Assembly: GCA_949775045.1 (NCBI GenBank)
Contig: OX459109.1
Location: forward strand, 3,727,975 to 3,791,974
Length of the DNA: 64,000 bases
DNA from: Metridium senile
Lineage: Eukaryota; Cnidaria; Anthozoa; Actiniaria; Metridiidae
Direction: 5' to 3'
Shown here: positions 22,017 to 33,316 of the stretch, piece by piece
Layout: every line of letters begins with the position of its first letter
Numbering within the stretch: the first letter of the stretch is position 1
Made by a program: the position numbers and the translations under genes
The notes under the pieces: generated by a model
Databases searched by the model: none
Seen by the model: only the letters and a program-made list of their open reading frames with translations
What the model was told of the DNA's origin: nothing

Positions 22017-25000
22017 TTAAAAGAAATTGTATTTCTTGATGGCGTGTGTTGATTTTACCATTTGAGCAACATTGTTTACCCTTTTTATTCCTTGTGTATA
22101 ATGTACAACGAAAAGAGCCATAAGATTGTTTTCTCTAGTTAATACCCGACTAATATCAACTTTTTCAGGTAGAAAAAAGATATCCCCCAGAACAACATCA
22201 TATTCTTTTTCACCAAACTTAAAAGAGATGATGTGGTTTGTCATTTCCTCTTGTACTATCATATATATCATTTCCTTTGAGAGAAATAATATTTCCTTAG
22301 GTGATACTGCATCAAAAGACAGACAGACACTTTTGTACAGGGATCCATCAGATGTGTGTACAACTGTTATACACTGACGATAACAAAAGGCCAAGAGGCT
22401 TCCATCTTCAGAAAAACACAGGGGCTGTTCATTGAAGCTTAAGCTGTCTGTGCCTTCGTCATGACGTTGACATGAGCACCATGCAGGCGGTCTTGCATAT
22501 ATAGGCATTTGTTCATCATGTTTTTGATAACCAGAGAGAAATAATTCTCGAAATGCAAGACCAGATTGTTGCCTCGAGCTCAATACGTCCCCGATTTGCC
22601 ACACCATACTCTCGCAGAAATATTCATCTTCATCTGTGAACCTACTATCACTGAATTGGTATGGAGACAAACCACTTGTTCTTGCTATAAGGATGTGACC
22701 CACTTTGCTAACACTCAGGACGTCGTCGTTTTGTTGTACAGCTGTAGGATGGCCAACTAATTTACCAGTTTCTCCATCCATGACGTAAATCTTATTGTTA
22801 AAACATCTTACAACCAAGTACCAGGGCTTTGAACCAAACACGTGGCATGACCTTACTACATTTGGAGACTTGTAGCCTTTGATTATCTGAAGAGTAGCAG
22901 CATCAATGATGTCAATGTCTCTTTCATCTACAATTGCTAGAATAGCAACTATGAATCGTTCGTCAGGTGACATATACAGCTTGTTATATCCATCAAATGA
23001 AATTTCTTTGACGAGATTCCCGTTGAGTTGATACTTACGTATCACAGTTTCTTTTTTCTTGTGCTGTACAAGTAGCAGCCCATTGTTGCATACAAGGATC
23101 TGTTGAAACTTTTCTTCGTCACGTAGTTCAAGTAGTGTTTGCCTTTCATGGTAAGCAATACCTTTTTCTTTGAGATGGTCAAGGATTTTTGCAGTGTCAC
23201 CAATGTTTAACAGGTTCACTGCTCGGTATGCAAACTCCAAAAGCTGCAAAACTGTAGGGTGTTTGTGCCAGGAAGTGGAAGGAGTCTTTTCACGAGTGAG
23301 ACGTTTCTTAAGATACTTGTAAATAGCCCTACTTGTAGGCTGTTCTTCAAACAAGTTATCGTACCAATTGCCCATCCTGCGCTGGTCTCTGTTGTAATAG
23401 TCATTAACTATGGTAGATGCTGTTAAGTATAATACTAAAGGGTCGGTTTGCATTTCAATCTTCTTCTCTTTACTGAAACATTTATCATTATAGTACTCTG
23501 ATCCGAACGTTAAGGCATATTTGTCACGATCTGTGAAATCAGGTGACTGGTCCTGAAGGTGTATGTTTTGTTTGATACCATTAATGACATCATAACACTT
23601 ATTTGCAAGTATACCACAGCCATCACCTTTCACCCTGTAATCATGGTCACCAGTGGTCAACCAATCAATGACACTCTTGTGAAAAGCTGACACGTGATCG
23701 TTCTCTACAGGAAACAGTTGGTGAAGAAGGTTGATTGCCTCTTTCCTCTCTCTGTTTGGGACCCTTGGCTCATCCTTAAGACCAAGTATACTGTATATCA
23801 TGCTCTTCTCGATTGGGAATTTAGCTGCTACAATAGCGTCCAGCATCTCGAAGAAACCTTCTTCACATCGAATGTGCGGAGTTATTGCCTTCTTAAGTCG
23901 AGAGAAATAGTCTTCATAAACTGAAGTGATTCCCTTTCCCTTTGGGAACTGTTCGACTGCTTCAGACATTGAGTTGACGTTTGTTTTTCTCAAAAAATCA
24001 ATAACAAAAAAAGCCACCAAGAAAAATCCTTCAGTCACGTCAACTAGTTGTGTGATTTGGTTTTCATTGAGGTCAGACCTTATGTGTACCTGGCCTTTTA
24101 ACTTGTCAGTGAAATAGGTCAATATATCACTTTCATTGCGAGGATCCTTTGGGTCAATCCTGATTGTTTGACCAACCGAGTGAAAAGAAGACATACTAGG
24201 TGGTGGTCTTGTTGTGAGCACAAAACGTAGCCATAATGGTAAAACTGATGTTATGTCTGATAAGACACTGAAAAGTTCTTTCTTCAAACTGTTGCAACAT
24301 TCATCCAGAGCATCTATGATAACTACAAAATGGCGCTCTGATTTAAGCTTGGCACAGGGCTCTTCAAACAACAAAGTAAAGAGTTCTGCACAACTTAGCT
24401 CGGACAGGTCCTTCCCCAGATTTTTTGATAGACTTGTCTCCAAAACATCACGATAATCTGGATAATTGTCACATAGTTGCCTGGCAACTGACTGAAGCAT
24501 TAACCTTGGATTGTTTTGTAAAGAGTTGTCATGTCTAAAGAAAAGACATCCACCAAGATTACCTTGATGTCTGTATTCTTGGCACAGCTTAGCTGCGACT
24601 ACTGATTTACCCATTCCTGGTCCAGCTTCGATCACCACAACATTTGCCTGGTCAACAGATGACTTAACATCAGTCATTAGCCACTTGCGTGTGTCTGGAT
24701 GGTATAAGCCATACAGCTTATCAATTCTGCGGCTGAAATCACGATGAGCAAGTTTATTCATTCCACTAAATCTGTCTCTCGTCTCAGCAATGCTTAAGTG
24801 AATAGCTGACTTAATATCCTCTAATTGACATTTGATTTCCTGATCAGATAAATTCCACTCATTCACTAATTGGTTGTAGTTTTTTGTTCCTAATGGAGAT
24901 GACTCCAGCTCATCAATATCATATTGTTTCAATCCTAGTGACCCAAGAGCACCTGAAATAACACTCCAGTGCGCCTTAAACGCAGTGTCATCAACTTCAG

Positions 25001-25418
25001 CCTTGGAACTATGAGCAATAACATTGTTCCTGTAATACTTTATCCTGACAAGGTTTGCTTCAAGGGATGTATCTGCTGATAGTGGTAAGGCATCCCATCC
25101 TGTGGCTGGTTTCTTAAGGCCACAAATGTTCCTCAAAAGAACAAAGAGTAAAGTGATGTCAAAGTTTTCAGATTTAGGGATGGCACCACTTGGAGGATAC
25201 AGTTTGTCCCACTGATCTTGACTAAGTACTTTTCCTGTTGGTTTCTTTAGCTTTTGTAGTTTAGATCGATTAGTTGTAAGTAATGTGCTTAAAGATGCTG
25301 GTGGACATCTTCCATCAAACACAGTCCTCACAGCTAATGTTCCTCCATCATAAAGAATTCTGCACAGTTTTGTATAGTTCACTTTCTCATCAGTTTCTGA
25401 AGCCCGCGATGTAGCCAT
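22017..25418 (-). CDS. HEPN_DZIP3-NACHT STAND protein with C-terminal beta-propeller-like region, 1133 aa
   Basis: A single coding exon. A splice acceptor-like TTAACAG lies four bases upstream of the ATG, suggesting a 5'UTR intron. Residues about 1-200 are a DZIP3/hRUL138-type HEPN domain with the R-x5-H motif (RNNVIAH, R130/H136). A NACHT/P-loop NTPase follows: Walker A GPGMGKS (266-272), Walker B with DALDE (369-373) and sensor-like LTTRPP (401-406). A helical linker follows to about residue 760. The last ~350 residues are beta-rich with spaced, WD-like repeats (e.g. SPDERFIVAI, SEDGSLLAF). This is the architecture of STAND-type receptors: ligand sensing by repeats, NTP-driven oligomerisation and a HEPN effector. 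An innate immune or apoptotic role is an inference from the class. No RING finger is visible, so DZIP3 ligase activity should not be assumed. Confidence 0.85.
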   Translation of the reverse strand: MATSRASETDEKVNYTKLCRILYDGGTLAVRTVFDGRCPPASLSTLLTTNRSKLQKLKKPTGKVLSQDQWDKLYPPSGAIPKSENFDITLLFVLLRNICGLKKPATGWDALPLSADTSLEANLVRIKYYRNNVIAHSSKAEVDDTAFKAHWSVISGALGSLGLKQYDIDELESSPLGTKNYNQLVNEWNLSDQEIKCQLEDIKSAIHLSIAETRDRFSGMNKLAHRDFSRRIDKLYGLYHPDTRKWLMTDVKSSVDQANVVVIEAGPGMGKSVVAAKLCQEYRHQGNLGGCLFFRHDNSLQNNPRLMLQSVARQLCDNYPDYRDVLETSLSKNLGKDLSELSCAELFTLLFEEPCAKLKSERHFVVIIDALDECCNSLKKELFSVLSDITSVLPLWLRFVLTTRPPPSMSSFHSVGQTIRIDPKDPRNESDILTYFTDKLKGQVHIRSDLNENQITQLVDVTEGFFLVAFFVIDFLRKTNVNSMSEAVEQFPKGKGITSVYEDYFSRLKKAITPHIRCEEGFFEMLDAIVAAKFPIEKSMIYSILGLKDEPRVPNRERKEAINLLHQLFPVENDHVSAFHKSVIDWLTTGDHDYRVKGDGCGILANKCYDVINGIKQNIHLQDQSPDFTDRDKYALTFGSEYYNDKCFSKEKKIEMQTDPLVLYLTASTIVNDYYNRDQRRMGNWYDNLFEEQPTSRAIYKYLKKRLTREKTPSTSWHKHPTVLQLLEFAYRAVNLLNIGDTAKILDHLKEKGIAYHERQTLLELRDEEKFQQILVCNNGLLLVQHKKKETVIRKYQLNGNLVKEISFDGYNKLYMSPDERFIVAILAIVDERDIDIIDAATLQIIKGYKSPNVVRSCHVFGSKPWYLVVRCFNNKIYVMDGETGKLVGHPTAVQQNDDVLSVSKVGHILIARTSGLSPYQFSDSRFTDEDEYFCESMVWQIGDVLSSRQQSGLAFRELFLSGYQKHDEQMPIYARPPAWCSCQRHDEGTDSLSFNEQPLCFSEDGSLLAFCYRQCITVVHTSDGSLYKSVCLSFDAVSPKEILFLSKEMIYMIVQEEMTNHIISFKFGEKEYDVVLGDIFFLPEKVDISRVLTRENNLMALFVVHYTQGIKRVNNVAQMVKSTHAIKKYNFF

Positions 25419-25429
25419 ATTCCTGTTAA

Positions 25430-27400
25430 GTGAAAAACAAAGGATTTCATTTTACTGAACTGTTGAATATTGTCAATTCTTATAATTACCCCTTGCATAT
25501 GCTTACTAACACAACCGCCCCCTTTTCCCCTGATATAATAATATAATGATACAATGCATTTTACGATGATATTTTGTAGCCAAAACGCAAAGTGCCCAGA
25601 AATGATTTTCAATGGAGTTGAAGCACTACTATTCTTCTTCATTTTGAAATAAATATTTATTAGGAAATCAGAACTCTTGTATGTATGAAAAAGTTAATTA
25701 GGAAAAGTACCAAAATTACAGTTTTCACAACCACCCGAAAATACCCTTACTTCGAATATCCATAAAAAATAAACAATAAGCTATATCAAAATAAAACATA
25801 TTGTTCATAAGCCGTAATGGTGTGCTATATACCGTGTAAATTTGAATAAAAAATATGCAGAAGAAAAGCCGCACGAAATCTACAAACTTTACAAAATCCC
25901 TTCGGTGGAACATCCTCAAAAATCGAGTTAAAGATTTCATCATTTCACCACAGGGAACCCGCAATTGGAAAAAATATGACCAAGCTGTTAGATTTTGTCA
26001 AATATGAAATTATAGAAATATTTCCATTATATTATGATAGAATAGTGTTTCTGTACAGATGTTTTCAATTTCTAATCAAATAGGTTCAAGAAATAGAAAT
26101 ATGATAAAAATCAATATATAGAATACGTCTCACCACAGGGATCCCGCATCTCAAAAATGTAATATTTCAAGGGCATATTCAATTCTAACGTCTGAAGGTT
26201 TTAAGCTGTAATTGGCTGAAAATTATTATTAAAATACACTGGTCACCAGAGGCTTGCCTAACTTTCTGAGTTTATCCCTGACACGTATTTTGAGCTGCAA
26301 AGCAGCAAGACTTGTTTATTTTAATTTTTGTTAATGTGTCGTTACGAGGGACATTTTCTCGTGATTGATCCCGATTTTGTACACAAAAGTTAGGTCCTGG
26401 GCTGCTCCCAAAGCCTCGCGCATTTTGATCCCTGACGTTGACCCCTGAATTTATTCATATGATCCCGATCCCTCTTCTGTGATCCCTGATTCCAGCTGAT
26501 TCTGACTATATGTGATTCCTGATCCTAGGCATGTGATCCCTGATCCAACATCCTTCGTCACGACCTTGTATGAGATTGAATGTTATAATTATTAGCTAGA
26601 TACGCTGTAGTACTTATGTACATATGCTAAGCGGCAAGACGATTGAGCATACTACATAAAAATGCCATTGCAATTGGAATCCAGCATTATTTCTGTCAGT
26701 TCTCTACCACGCATCATTCTATCAGTGGTATTCACACTGCGCATGAGAATACTGGTTCTATTTTTAATCCGTCAAAGCTTGGCATAGTAGCAGACGCGTC
26801 TAACAAGGTTTGGTTCGTATATAGAAAGGATCGATAAACTTCTGAATATATTTAACCTGCAGAGTTACCTCCATCATCTATATTTAGATGTACGGCACTT
26901 CTAGACTGAGTGGTTTCCTGTTGCACTAACTGTGACTGCCGAACTAAGTGGTTTCTATATCTCCTAACTGGCTGCGATTACTGGTCACTTTTTCCACCTG
27001 TGAATTGATCCTACATGATCCTTCTTTTGCGCTATTTTAGACATTTCATGAATAAAGCACTTCTTGAATTTGCAGGGATTTTTTCATCTGATGAGTGTAA
27101 ATAGAAACCACTTGTCGCACCTCACTATCTACAAGCTCTTCTGGCATTGGCTTGCTCTTCTAAAGGCCCGTCCACACTACCCCGGATAAATTTGAAAATG
27201 GAGCTTTACTTATTTACTAATTAGGCTAATTCTTCAATATCATGCGGTTGGTAACACTGCTTCTTGAATACCATGCCGTTTGTTATAAAAAGACTTTTCG
27301 TCTATGTAGTCCCAGCACTCGGCAAAGTCCATGAGGTTGCTAGTGGCTGTATTTAAGTACAAGGCCTCATAATAGTTATGTAGGGGCCGCACGCTCCTAT
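25430..27400. other. 2-kb stretch without a supportable gene
   Basis: It may hold untranslated exons of the HEPN-NACHT gene. CACCACAGGGAWCCCGCA occurs at 25,948 and 26,132. 26,350-26,550 is rich in TGATCCCTGA-like words, as is 62,580-62,780, so these belong to another dispersed repeat family. Confidence 0.4.
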
Positions 27401-27404
27401 TTTT

Positions 27405-27665
27405 TTTTCATGAGTAATCCATGAGTAATGAGTAATCCATGAGTAAATCATGAGTACAATAGACTGTGACGTAATGGGGAAATTCATGAGTACAATTGAC
27501 TGTGACAGTCATGAGTACAATGGGGAAATTCATGAGTACAATAGACTGACGTAATGGTGACGGTCATGAATACAATGGTGAAATTCATGAGTACAATAGA
27601 CTGTGACGTCATGGTGACAGTCATGAGTACAATGAAGAAATTCATGAGTACAATCGACTGTGACG
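27405..27665 (+). repeat. Minisatellite based on TCATGAGTACAAT
   Basis: About four units of 60-65 bp: TTCATGAGTACAATAGACTG, TGACGTAATGGTGACAGTC and ATGAGTACAATGGGGAAA. Confidence 0.8.
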
Positions 27666-27829
27666 ATTATATAGATGTATTTCATAAATCACTGAAACGA
27701 ATCTCTATTTTAATTCATTATTTCATTAAGTAAGTTATATTCTTTACAGGACATTTTAAAGGAATATATCATACACTGTTCTAGTTCCACTAAATTTTTA
27801 GTCTATCGTACATTCCTAAGAATCTGACA

Positions 27830-28850
27830 CTACTGATTGTTTTCTGTTGAATCCTCCTTGTTGCACCACAACGGACAGATTTGAAATGGAAAACCAAACG
27901 ATTCCATGATGTAAGTGTATAAAAGTCGAACTGTTCTTCCATTACCTCAAGTATGTTAAGGCCTGGTTTTAGCCGTGTTTCACGAAAAAACGTTTTTATT
28001 TGTCATTGCCACAAAACTCATCTGATTTTAATAAAACTTGGTACATTAATAGATCTCGGACTACTGCTCATCCTTAATTTGTAATTTTGATCTAAGGGTG
28101 GTCACGTGACTAGTTTAGATGAATAAGGGATTTCATTTTTCCTTTGAAAATGCGGTCGCGAGTTTGAATAGGTAAAACAAACTTATACATTAAATGTACT
28201 TCTCTACAAGGTTTCTACAGGACTGTGCTTGGAAAATCTGGTTATCACTTACTGTTAAGGAGATATTTTGTAAAACAGGTCACGTGACCATAATTCTTAT
28301 TCAAAATCCCCTTATATCTCCCTACCAAGCTATCGAATTCAAGTTCTCCAAACGTGAAATTATTTGTCATCTATTACTTATCAACTTTTGGCTTTTCGTT
28401 TTTATCTTTATCTTAAACTCACGACCGCATAAATTTTGAGTATTTTCTTGCTATTATGACGTCATATACCACGTGACCTCGTAAAAATCAGAACTAAAAC
28501 ATTAAGGACTCTGATATTAACATCCACAGCGATTTTCTTTGAAAACTAGCGAATATCTTGAAAGTACGAAGCCAACATCTTAATTATTGGCGGGGGGTCT
28601 TTTCACAACGAAAAACCCAGGCCTTAACATACTTGAGACCATCGCCAAAAGGGTGGAGTTGTAAAAACTCATATATAAACCATGCTGTTAGCTGAAGTAA
28701 TTCTTCTACAGCTTTCATTTTGTTTTTTGTTTTAAGAAATTTCACAGTCAACCAGCGCCGGTTATATTTATCATTAAACATCTGCATTTTATCTTCCATA
28801 TTAGAGGGATTAGAAAAAAAATGATTGTGCCGTCGAAAATAATTACCCAT
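27830..28850 (-). CDS. Fic (fido) domain protein, two visible exons, probably partial
   Basis: The exons are 28640-28850 and 27830-27945. The upper exon ends in the first half of the Fic active-site motif (HPFGDG, with the last Gly codon split) and the lower exon begins with its second half (NGR). The motif is HxFxDGNGR in the family, where His is catalytic and the loop binds phosphate and Mg for AMPylation or related transfer. Splicing at GT 28639-28638 and AG 27947-27946 joins the frame exactly (phase 1). Upstream residues form the helical Fic core (ELLQLTAWFIYEFLQL). The start at 28850 is only the first ATG in frame, and earlier exons with the inhibitory or substrate region are probably missing. 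The lower exon ends in TAG at 27830. The 694-bp intron is itself a TIR element. Without that splice the frame stops 17 codons after the motif. Confidence 0.7.
27946..28639 (-). mobile_element. Introner-like TIR element forming the Fic-gene intron
   Basis: CTCAAGTATGTTAAGGCCTG and its inverted copy (27946-27966 and 28617-28637) are the ends. On the coding strand the flanks read GATG-GT-[CTCAAG ... CTTGAG]-GT-AATG. The GT donor is flanking, target-derived sequence and the AG acceptor is the last two bases of the element. Removing GT+element restores the uninterrupted codons of the Fic motif. The GT appears on both sides, as a 2-bp target duplication would produce. The interior shows no open frame; GGTCACGTGAC / CACGTGACC blocks recur inside. 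Confidence 0.75.
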
Positions 28851-29090
28851 AATAGTTTTCGTTATTAAATGGAGAGACGAGTTTTTGCAGAAGTAGGCTT
28901 AAAGAAACGGCTGTTGTGCGTCTCGTAGAAGATGCTATATAGACCATAAAAATTCAAGAAATCAAAAGAGCTGAACCTGTTGTGTTCTAAGGGCCTGTTT
29001 ATATGGAAGCGAGTTGTCCCTGCTAGCCGGGATAACTCTGTTGTCTTGAATTCCCCGGGGAACACAAAACAATAGAGTTATCCCGGCTAG

Positions 29091-30624
29091 CTGACCACTC
29101 GGCTACTCTTATAGATCACATTTACACTAATATTCCTGAAAAAGTATTGAAATCTGGAATTTGTCTAGCAGACATATCAGACCACCTACCTATTTTCTGT
29201 ACAATTCAAAACAAACAAAAATATTCGTCTTCTAATAGATATGTTAGGGACTTCTCTCAATTCCAAGAAATAGATTTCCGTAATGATATTGATAAGATTG
29301 ACTTTGAAAAGCTAATTGAACAAGATGTGAATGAAAGCATGACAAACATTCACGCAACACTGCAAAATTTAACTAACAAGCATGCACCAATTAAAAAAAT
29401 GTCTAAGTCTCAAATGAAACAACAAAGTAAGCCATGGATTACAAAAGGTTTACTAGTATCCATAAAAAAGCATAAGTTATTTAAATCTCACTTTCTTAGT
29501 GGAGATCCTGAAAAGGTCCTCCAATACAAAACATTCAGTAATAGGCTAAACAAGATCAAAGAGACTGCAAAGAAAAACTATTACAAGAATCAATTTACAC
29601 TGAACAAAGACAATCTAAAAACTACTTGGCAGCTTATTGGAATGTTAGTAAACAGGAAAGGTTCTTCTAATGCTACAATAAATACATTAATAATTGATAA
29701 TAACTGCTTCACTGGTAAGCAAAGCATCTGCGAACAGCTCAACACTTACTATATCAATGTTGGAAAAAACCTAGCCTCTAAGCTTCCCACACACCACCTA
29801 AACCCTACTGACCATATTATACACAAACCTTCAAATAGCTTTATGCTTCACGCAGTGACTCCACAAGAAGTGGAAGACATAATATCAAACCTTAAAGACA
29901 ACAAAGCATCTATAGGTCCTCCTATCAAATGCATAAAACTTGCCAGCTCTAAAATAAGTAGTAGTCTTGCTGCAATATTCAACCAATCATTCAATCAAGG
30001 AATTGTTCCTGACATTATTAAATTAGCAAGAATTACCCCAATTGACAAGGGTGGCATTGCAACTGATCCATCTAATTATAGACCTATTTCAGTTTTGTCA
30101 GCTTTTTCACAAATCTTAGAAAAGCTGGTGCATTCCCAACTGACAAGCTATATTGAAAAGTATGATATATTGTATCATGTTCAATATGGTTTCAGAAGAG
30201 GTAGATCAACAGAACAAGCAATTGCTGAAATAACAGAATGTTTGAAAAAGTCAATTGATAAAAAGTTGTACACATGTGCAGTCTTCCTTGATCTTTGTAA
30301 AGCTTTTGATACTGTCGATCACAGTATACTCCTCAACAAATTGGAAAAATATGGTGTCAGAGGGGTTGCACTGGCTTGGTTTAAAAGTTATTTAACTAAT
30401 AGGAAACAATTTGTATATATGGGGAATTTTGAATCATCCCATCAAACCATTCAATGCGGCGTCCCTCAGGGTAGCTCGTTGGGACCATTACTCTTTCTGA
30501 TTTATATAAATGACCTTCCCAGCTGCTCTAGCTCACTTGATTTCAGGATATTTGCTGACGATACAAATATGTTTGCTTCATCGCCTGACTTACCTAAACT
30601 TGAGGAGATAATGAACCAAGAAAT
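29091..30624 (+). pseudogene. LINE endonuclease end plus reverse transcriptase, first part
   Basis: The frame is open from the truncation point. The endonuclease end (SDHLP) is followed by a linker, then RT motifs in order: KLARITPIDKGG, NYRPIS, the catalytic AFDTVDHSILL, GVPQGSSLGPLLF, and FADDTN (the F/Y-x-D-D box). The natural frame stops at the Polinton border (30624). Further codons to 30661 come from the Polinton TIR. No ATG or promoter is expected for a 5'-truncated copy. Confidence 0.85.
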
Positions 30625-31166
30625 AGTAGAATATAAACAAGAGTTCACAGCCATTCGCTGAGGTAAGCAGTTTTTTTAATTCCTTAGCTAGGCAATTTTT
30701 GATTTCTGTATCGCAAACTCAGCTATTTTTGAGGTGAAATTGAATATTAATCCGGAAATAATCCGATGAAAGCACTTTTCTATAGGGTATTCAAATCCTA
30801 GTAGGGTGTTTATTGTCCATGGGATTAGTTAGAAACAAAAGGTATATCTGTTCTATATTTAGTCATTATTAATGGTTTTATATACGCGTATGAGAATAAT
30901 TTCATTACACAAAATTCTAACATATAGAAATATATCTACAGAGCTGTTTAGTTTAGCTTTTTTGTAATCATGTTCATTTAGTAATATGTAAGTTGGTGTA
31001 TTGTTTGATGATCCTTTAATCCTTTGTTTATCTTAAAACCTACAAAATTGTGCAAAATTGTGAATTGTTAATGAGTTCAAAGACTGGTCTACGATAGATC
31101 AGGATGATCGCTAGCAAATTGATTTTTATTATAAAACTCTCAATTACAATCATTGTTATCCGGTCT
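30625..31166 (+). repeat. Left Polinton TIR (542 bp)
   Basis: Near-complete complement of 39468-40017, with a few small indels. For example, a GTGAAATTGAATATTAATCC stretch near 30,733 is rearranged in the right copy. Confidence 0.85.
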
Positions 31167-31192
31167 ATTCAATTACAGAGAATGGTAAAAGT

Positions 31193-31525
31193 CTAATATT
31201 TCTGCCACTTTTCTGAAGGCTTCTTGATTACTGCTCTTAATCTATCCGAACGTCGAATAGGTTCTGGGATGCCTTTCTGTTTCATTGAATCGGCATAATT
31301 GAGCCATTTTACAGGCTTTTTATATGAAGATGGTAGCGTTAGTAATAGTGTTTGTCGTGATGAACTAACTTCAGGATCAAATAAGGTTGATGGTTTTCTG
31401 ACTTCATAAGTAGAAGGAGCCTTTAATGGTGTCGACGAAGCTTTCTCTAGCATTTGACTACTCGACGAGTGAGGTAGTAATGATTCGTTGGTTTGAATTG
31501 ATGATACTGCACTTGTTTTAGGCAT
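31193..31525 (-). CDS. Unknown 110-aa Ser-rich protein of the Polinton
   Basis: An open frame 51 bp downstream of the ATPase stop, on the same strand. The N-terminal two-thirds is Ser/Thr/Pro-rich and probably disordered. The end is basic with KPVKWLNYADSMKQKG and a RRSDR patch. I do not recognise it; it may be the disordered end of a structural or accessory protein. No TATA box of its own is seen. Confidence 0.45.
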   Translation of the reverse strand: MPKTSAVSSIQTNESLLPHSSSSQMLEKASSTPLKAPSTYEVRKPSTLFDPEVSSSRQTLLLTLPSSYKKPVKWLNYADSMKQKGIPEPIRRSDRLRAVIKKPSEKWQKY

Positions 31526-31576
31526 AGCTGTTAAGCTCTCAAAGCCACTATCGAATACTCTAGTTGATGGAGCATT

Positions 31577-32710
31577 TTAAGGGGTTGTGGGTTGAGTTTT
31601 ATCTAGGTTGTCATCATGCGTAGGTAATGCTTCGACCATAAAGATATTAGATGGAAGGTGAACTCTTGAAGAATTGTTATTTAGTTGTTTTTCTAGATCT
31701 AAATAGCGTTGATACACCTGAGAATATCTTTTCATTTTTATTTCCGATGAAACATTTGGCTCGTTGAGGATATTCTGCATTTGTTTATTCAATCCCTGCA
31801 ATATGGTTAACTGTGGTGGCTGCATAACACTCTGACGCTCAAAATAGTTTACCAAACTTTCTAAGGCCGTGTTTGAGTGAGCTTCAGCTGAGGACTGGGT
31901 AGGAGCCCTTTCTTCGGGCAAAACATTAGCCCGCAGTCTACACTCTTCAGCGGTATTGGGTTTGAGATCCACAAAAAGATATCCGTAAGGCCGTTGGACA
32001 GCGGCTTCATATTTTTGAATAAACTGCTCTGTTTTTCCGGGGTACATCTGTTTGCCCAAGGTAGTTATTTGGAGTTTATCTCTCGGATTTTTAAACAATA
32101 CAAGATAGGCTGTATTTAGACTTAAAGTTCGCATTATTTTCCCTTGAAAATAAAGGTTCTGTACAATGAAAATGACGCTAAGATTCCGATGGTGAGATCC
32201 TTTGGTAAATAAATTGAGGATGCGTTTATCATTGGAGGTTTCAGACATTTGATCATTAATGACAATCAGGTTATTGAATTTTGCATCAAAAAACCAATCT
32301 TCGTCAATATCGTGAGGCACCCCTTTAATAAATTCAATTCCAGGAACTGTTTTCAACATATTATCGTATGCCGGCTGCCACTGTGAGTAGCTCCACACAA
32401 TTCTTTGTGGCACAGGTGTGATAACTTGAGTTGCATGATTAAGCAGATTTTGGACCCAAAATGTTTTTCCTGATCCTGTCATACCCGCTACAAGCGCAGT
32501 GAATGGGTGCTCTAACTGAAATTTTCCACAATTCTCTATTGATCCATTTCCAAGTTGAAGGGTTGTAGGTTTTTGATGACTGTCATCATTAGGTATTTTT
32601 CCTTGCTGATACCAGTATGTACGTTCTGGTCCATTTATTTTGTGGACTCGACTCAAATGGGATGATAAATTTTTGACTGACTTCCGACACAATGAACACA
32701 TCCGAGTCAT
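31577..32710 (-). CDS. FtsK/HerA-type genome-packaging ATPase of the Polinton (left copy), 377 aa
   Basis: The N-terminus has a C2H2-like finger (C5, C8, H18, H23). The P-loop NTPase follows, with Walker A GMTGSGKT (76-83) and a Walker B region LIVINDQM (148-155). The second copy in this window has D where this one has N152, so the metal-binding acid pair is altered here. SVIFIVQN and LVLFKNPRD are the sensor-like strands, and RPYGYLFVDLKP is a family block. Packaging ATPases pump DNA into capsids in Polinton/adintovirus-type elements; assignment is from motifs. A TATA box (TATATAAATA, 32763-32754) lies about 45 bp upstream of the ATG and is identical in both copies. Confidence 0.75.
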   Translation of the reverse strand: MTRMCSLCRKSVKNLSSHLSRVHKINGPERTYWYQQGKIPNDDSHQKPTTLQLGNGSIENCGKFQLEHPFTALVAGMTGSGKTFWVQNLLNHATQVITPVPQRIVWSYSQWQPAYDNMLKTVPGIEFIKGVPHDIDEDWFFDAKFNNLIVINDQMSETSNDKRILNLFTKGSHHRNLSVIFIVQNLYFQGKIMRTLSLNTAYLVLFKNPRDKLQITTLGKQMYPGKTEQFIQKYEAAVQRPYGYLFVDLKPNTAEECRLRANVLPEERAPTQSSAEAHSNTALESLVNYFERQSVMQPPQLTILQGLNKQMQNILNEPNVSSEIKMKRYSQVYQRYLDLEKQLNNNSSRVHLPSNIFMVEALPTHDDNLDKTQPTTP

Positions 32711-32753
32711 CGCGAGTCTTTTTAGTTATAAATGAATAGATCATTTTAAGCCC

Positions 32754-32763
32754 TATTTATATA
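32754..32763 (-). promoter_or_regulatory. TATA box of the left packaging ATPase gene
   Basis: TATATAAATA on the minus strand, about 45 bp before the ATG at 32710. The same box and leader occur at 38731-38740 for the second copy. Confidence 0.6.
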
Positions 32764-32779
32764 CACTTTCTAAACATCA

Positions 32780-32954
32780 ATAGCTTGGCTACCAAGCTGT
32801 CAATTTGTAGCTAGAAGGCTATGGGTATCCTATGTAGCTAGCAGGCTATGGGTAGCCTATGTAGCTAGCAGGCTATGGGTAGCCTATATAGCTAGCTGGC
32901 TATGGGTAGCCAAAGCTAGCAGGCTATGGGTAGCCAAAAGCTAGCAGGCTATGG
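32780..32954 (-). repeat. GCTAGCAGGCTATGGGTAGCC array, left part
   Basis: Six to seven units of about 25-30 bp, partly palindromic (GGCTAC..GTAGCC and GCTAGC). It is interrupted by the hAT at 32955, continues at 37642-37925, and is present in inverse orientation at 38390-38700. Confidence 0.85.
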
Positions 32955-33316
32955 CAGGGGCGGATCCAGGGGGGGTGGATTGGGTGGCTAGCCACCCCCC
33001 TCTTTGCAGGATTTAAAACAGGAAAAATAAAATGAATAGTTGATTATAATCAGTAAATAAAAGAAAAACATATGAATGTGTCCCATTGTATAAAAATAAT
33101 CAAAGAGTTAACTTGAATAATTTAATAATTTTAAATAATTAGTTTTATTTTCATCGGAATCAATCCTTTATTATTCTTCTCGCAAATCTCAGTTGTCATG
33201 AGAGCCTGTAGTACATGGTAGCAGCGTTCATCCGAAAAAACCTCGTTTTCATGGTCGTAAATTACGTAATCATCATTTTGCGGAAGCCATTTTGTTTGTC
33301 GACTTACTAAAGCACA

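Noticed and set aside
22017..25418. Naming the HEPN-NACHT gene DZIP3
   Set aside because: Only the HEPN domain is shared; no RING finger is present and the rest is a STAND NTPase.
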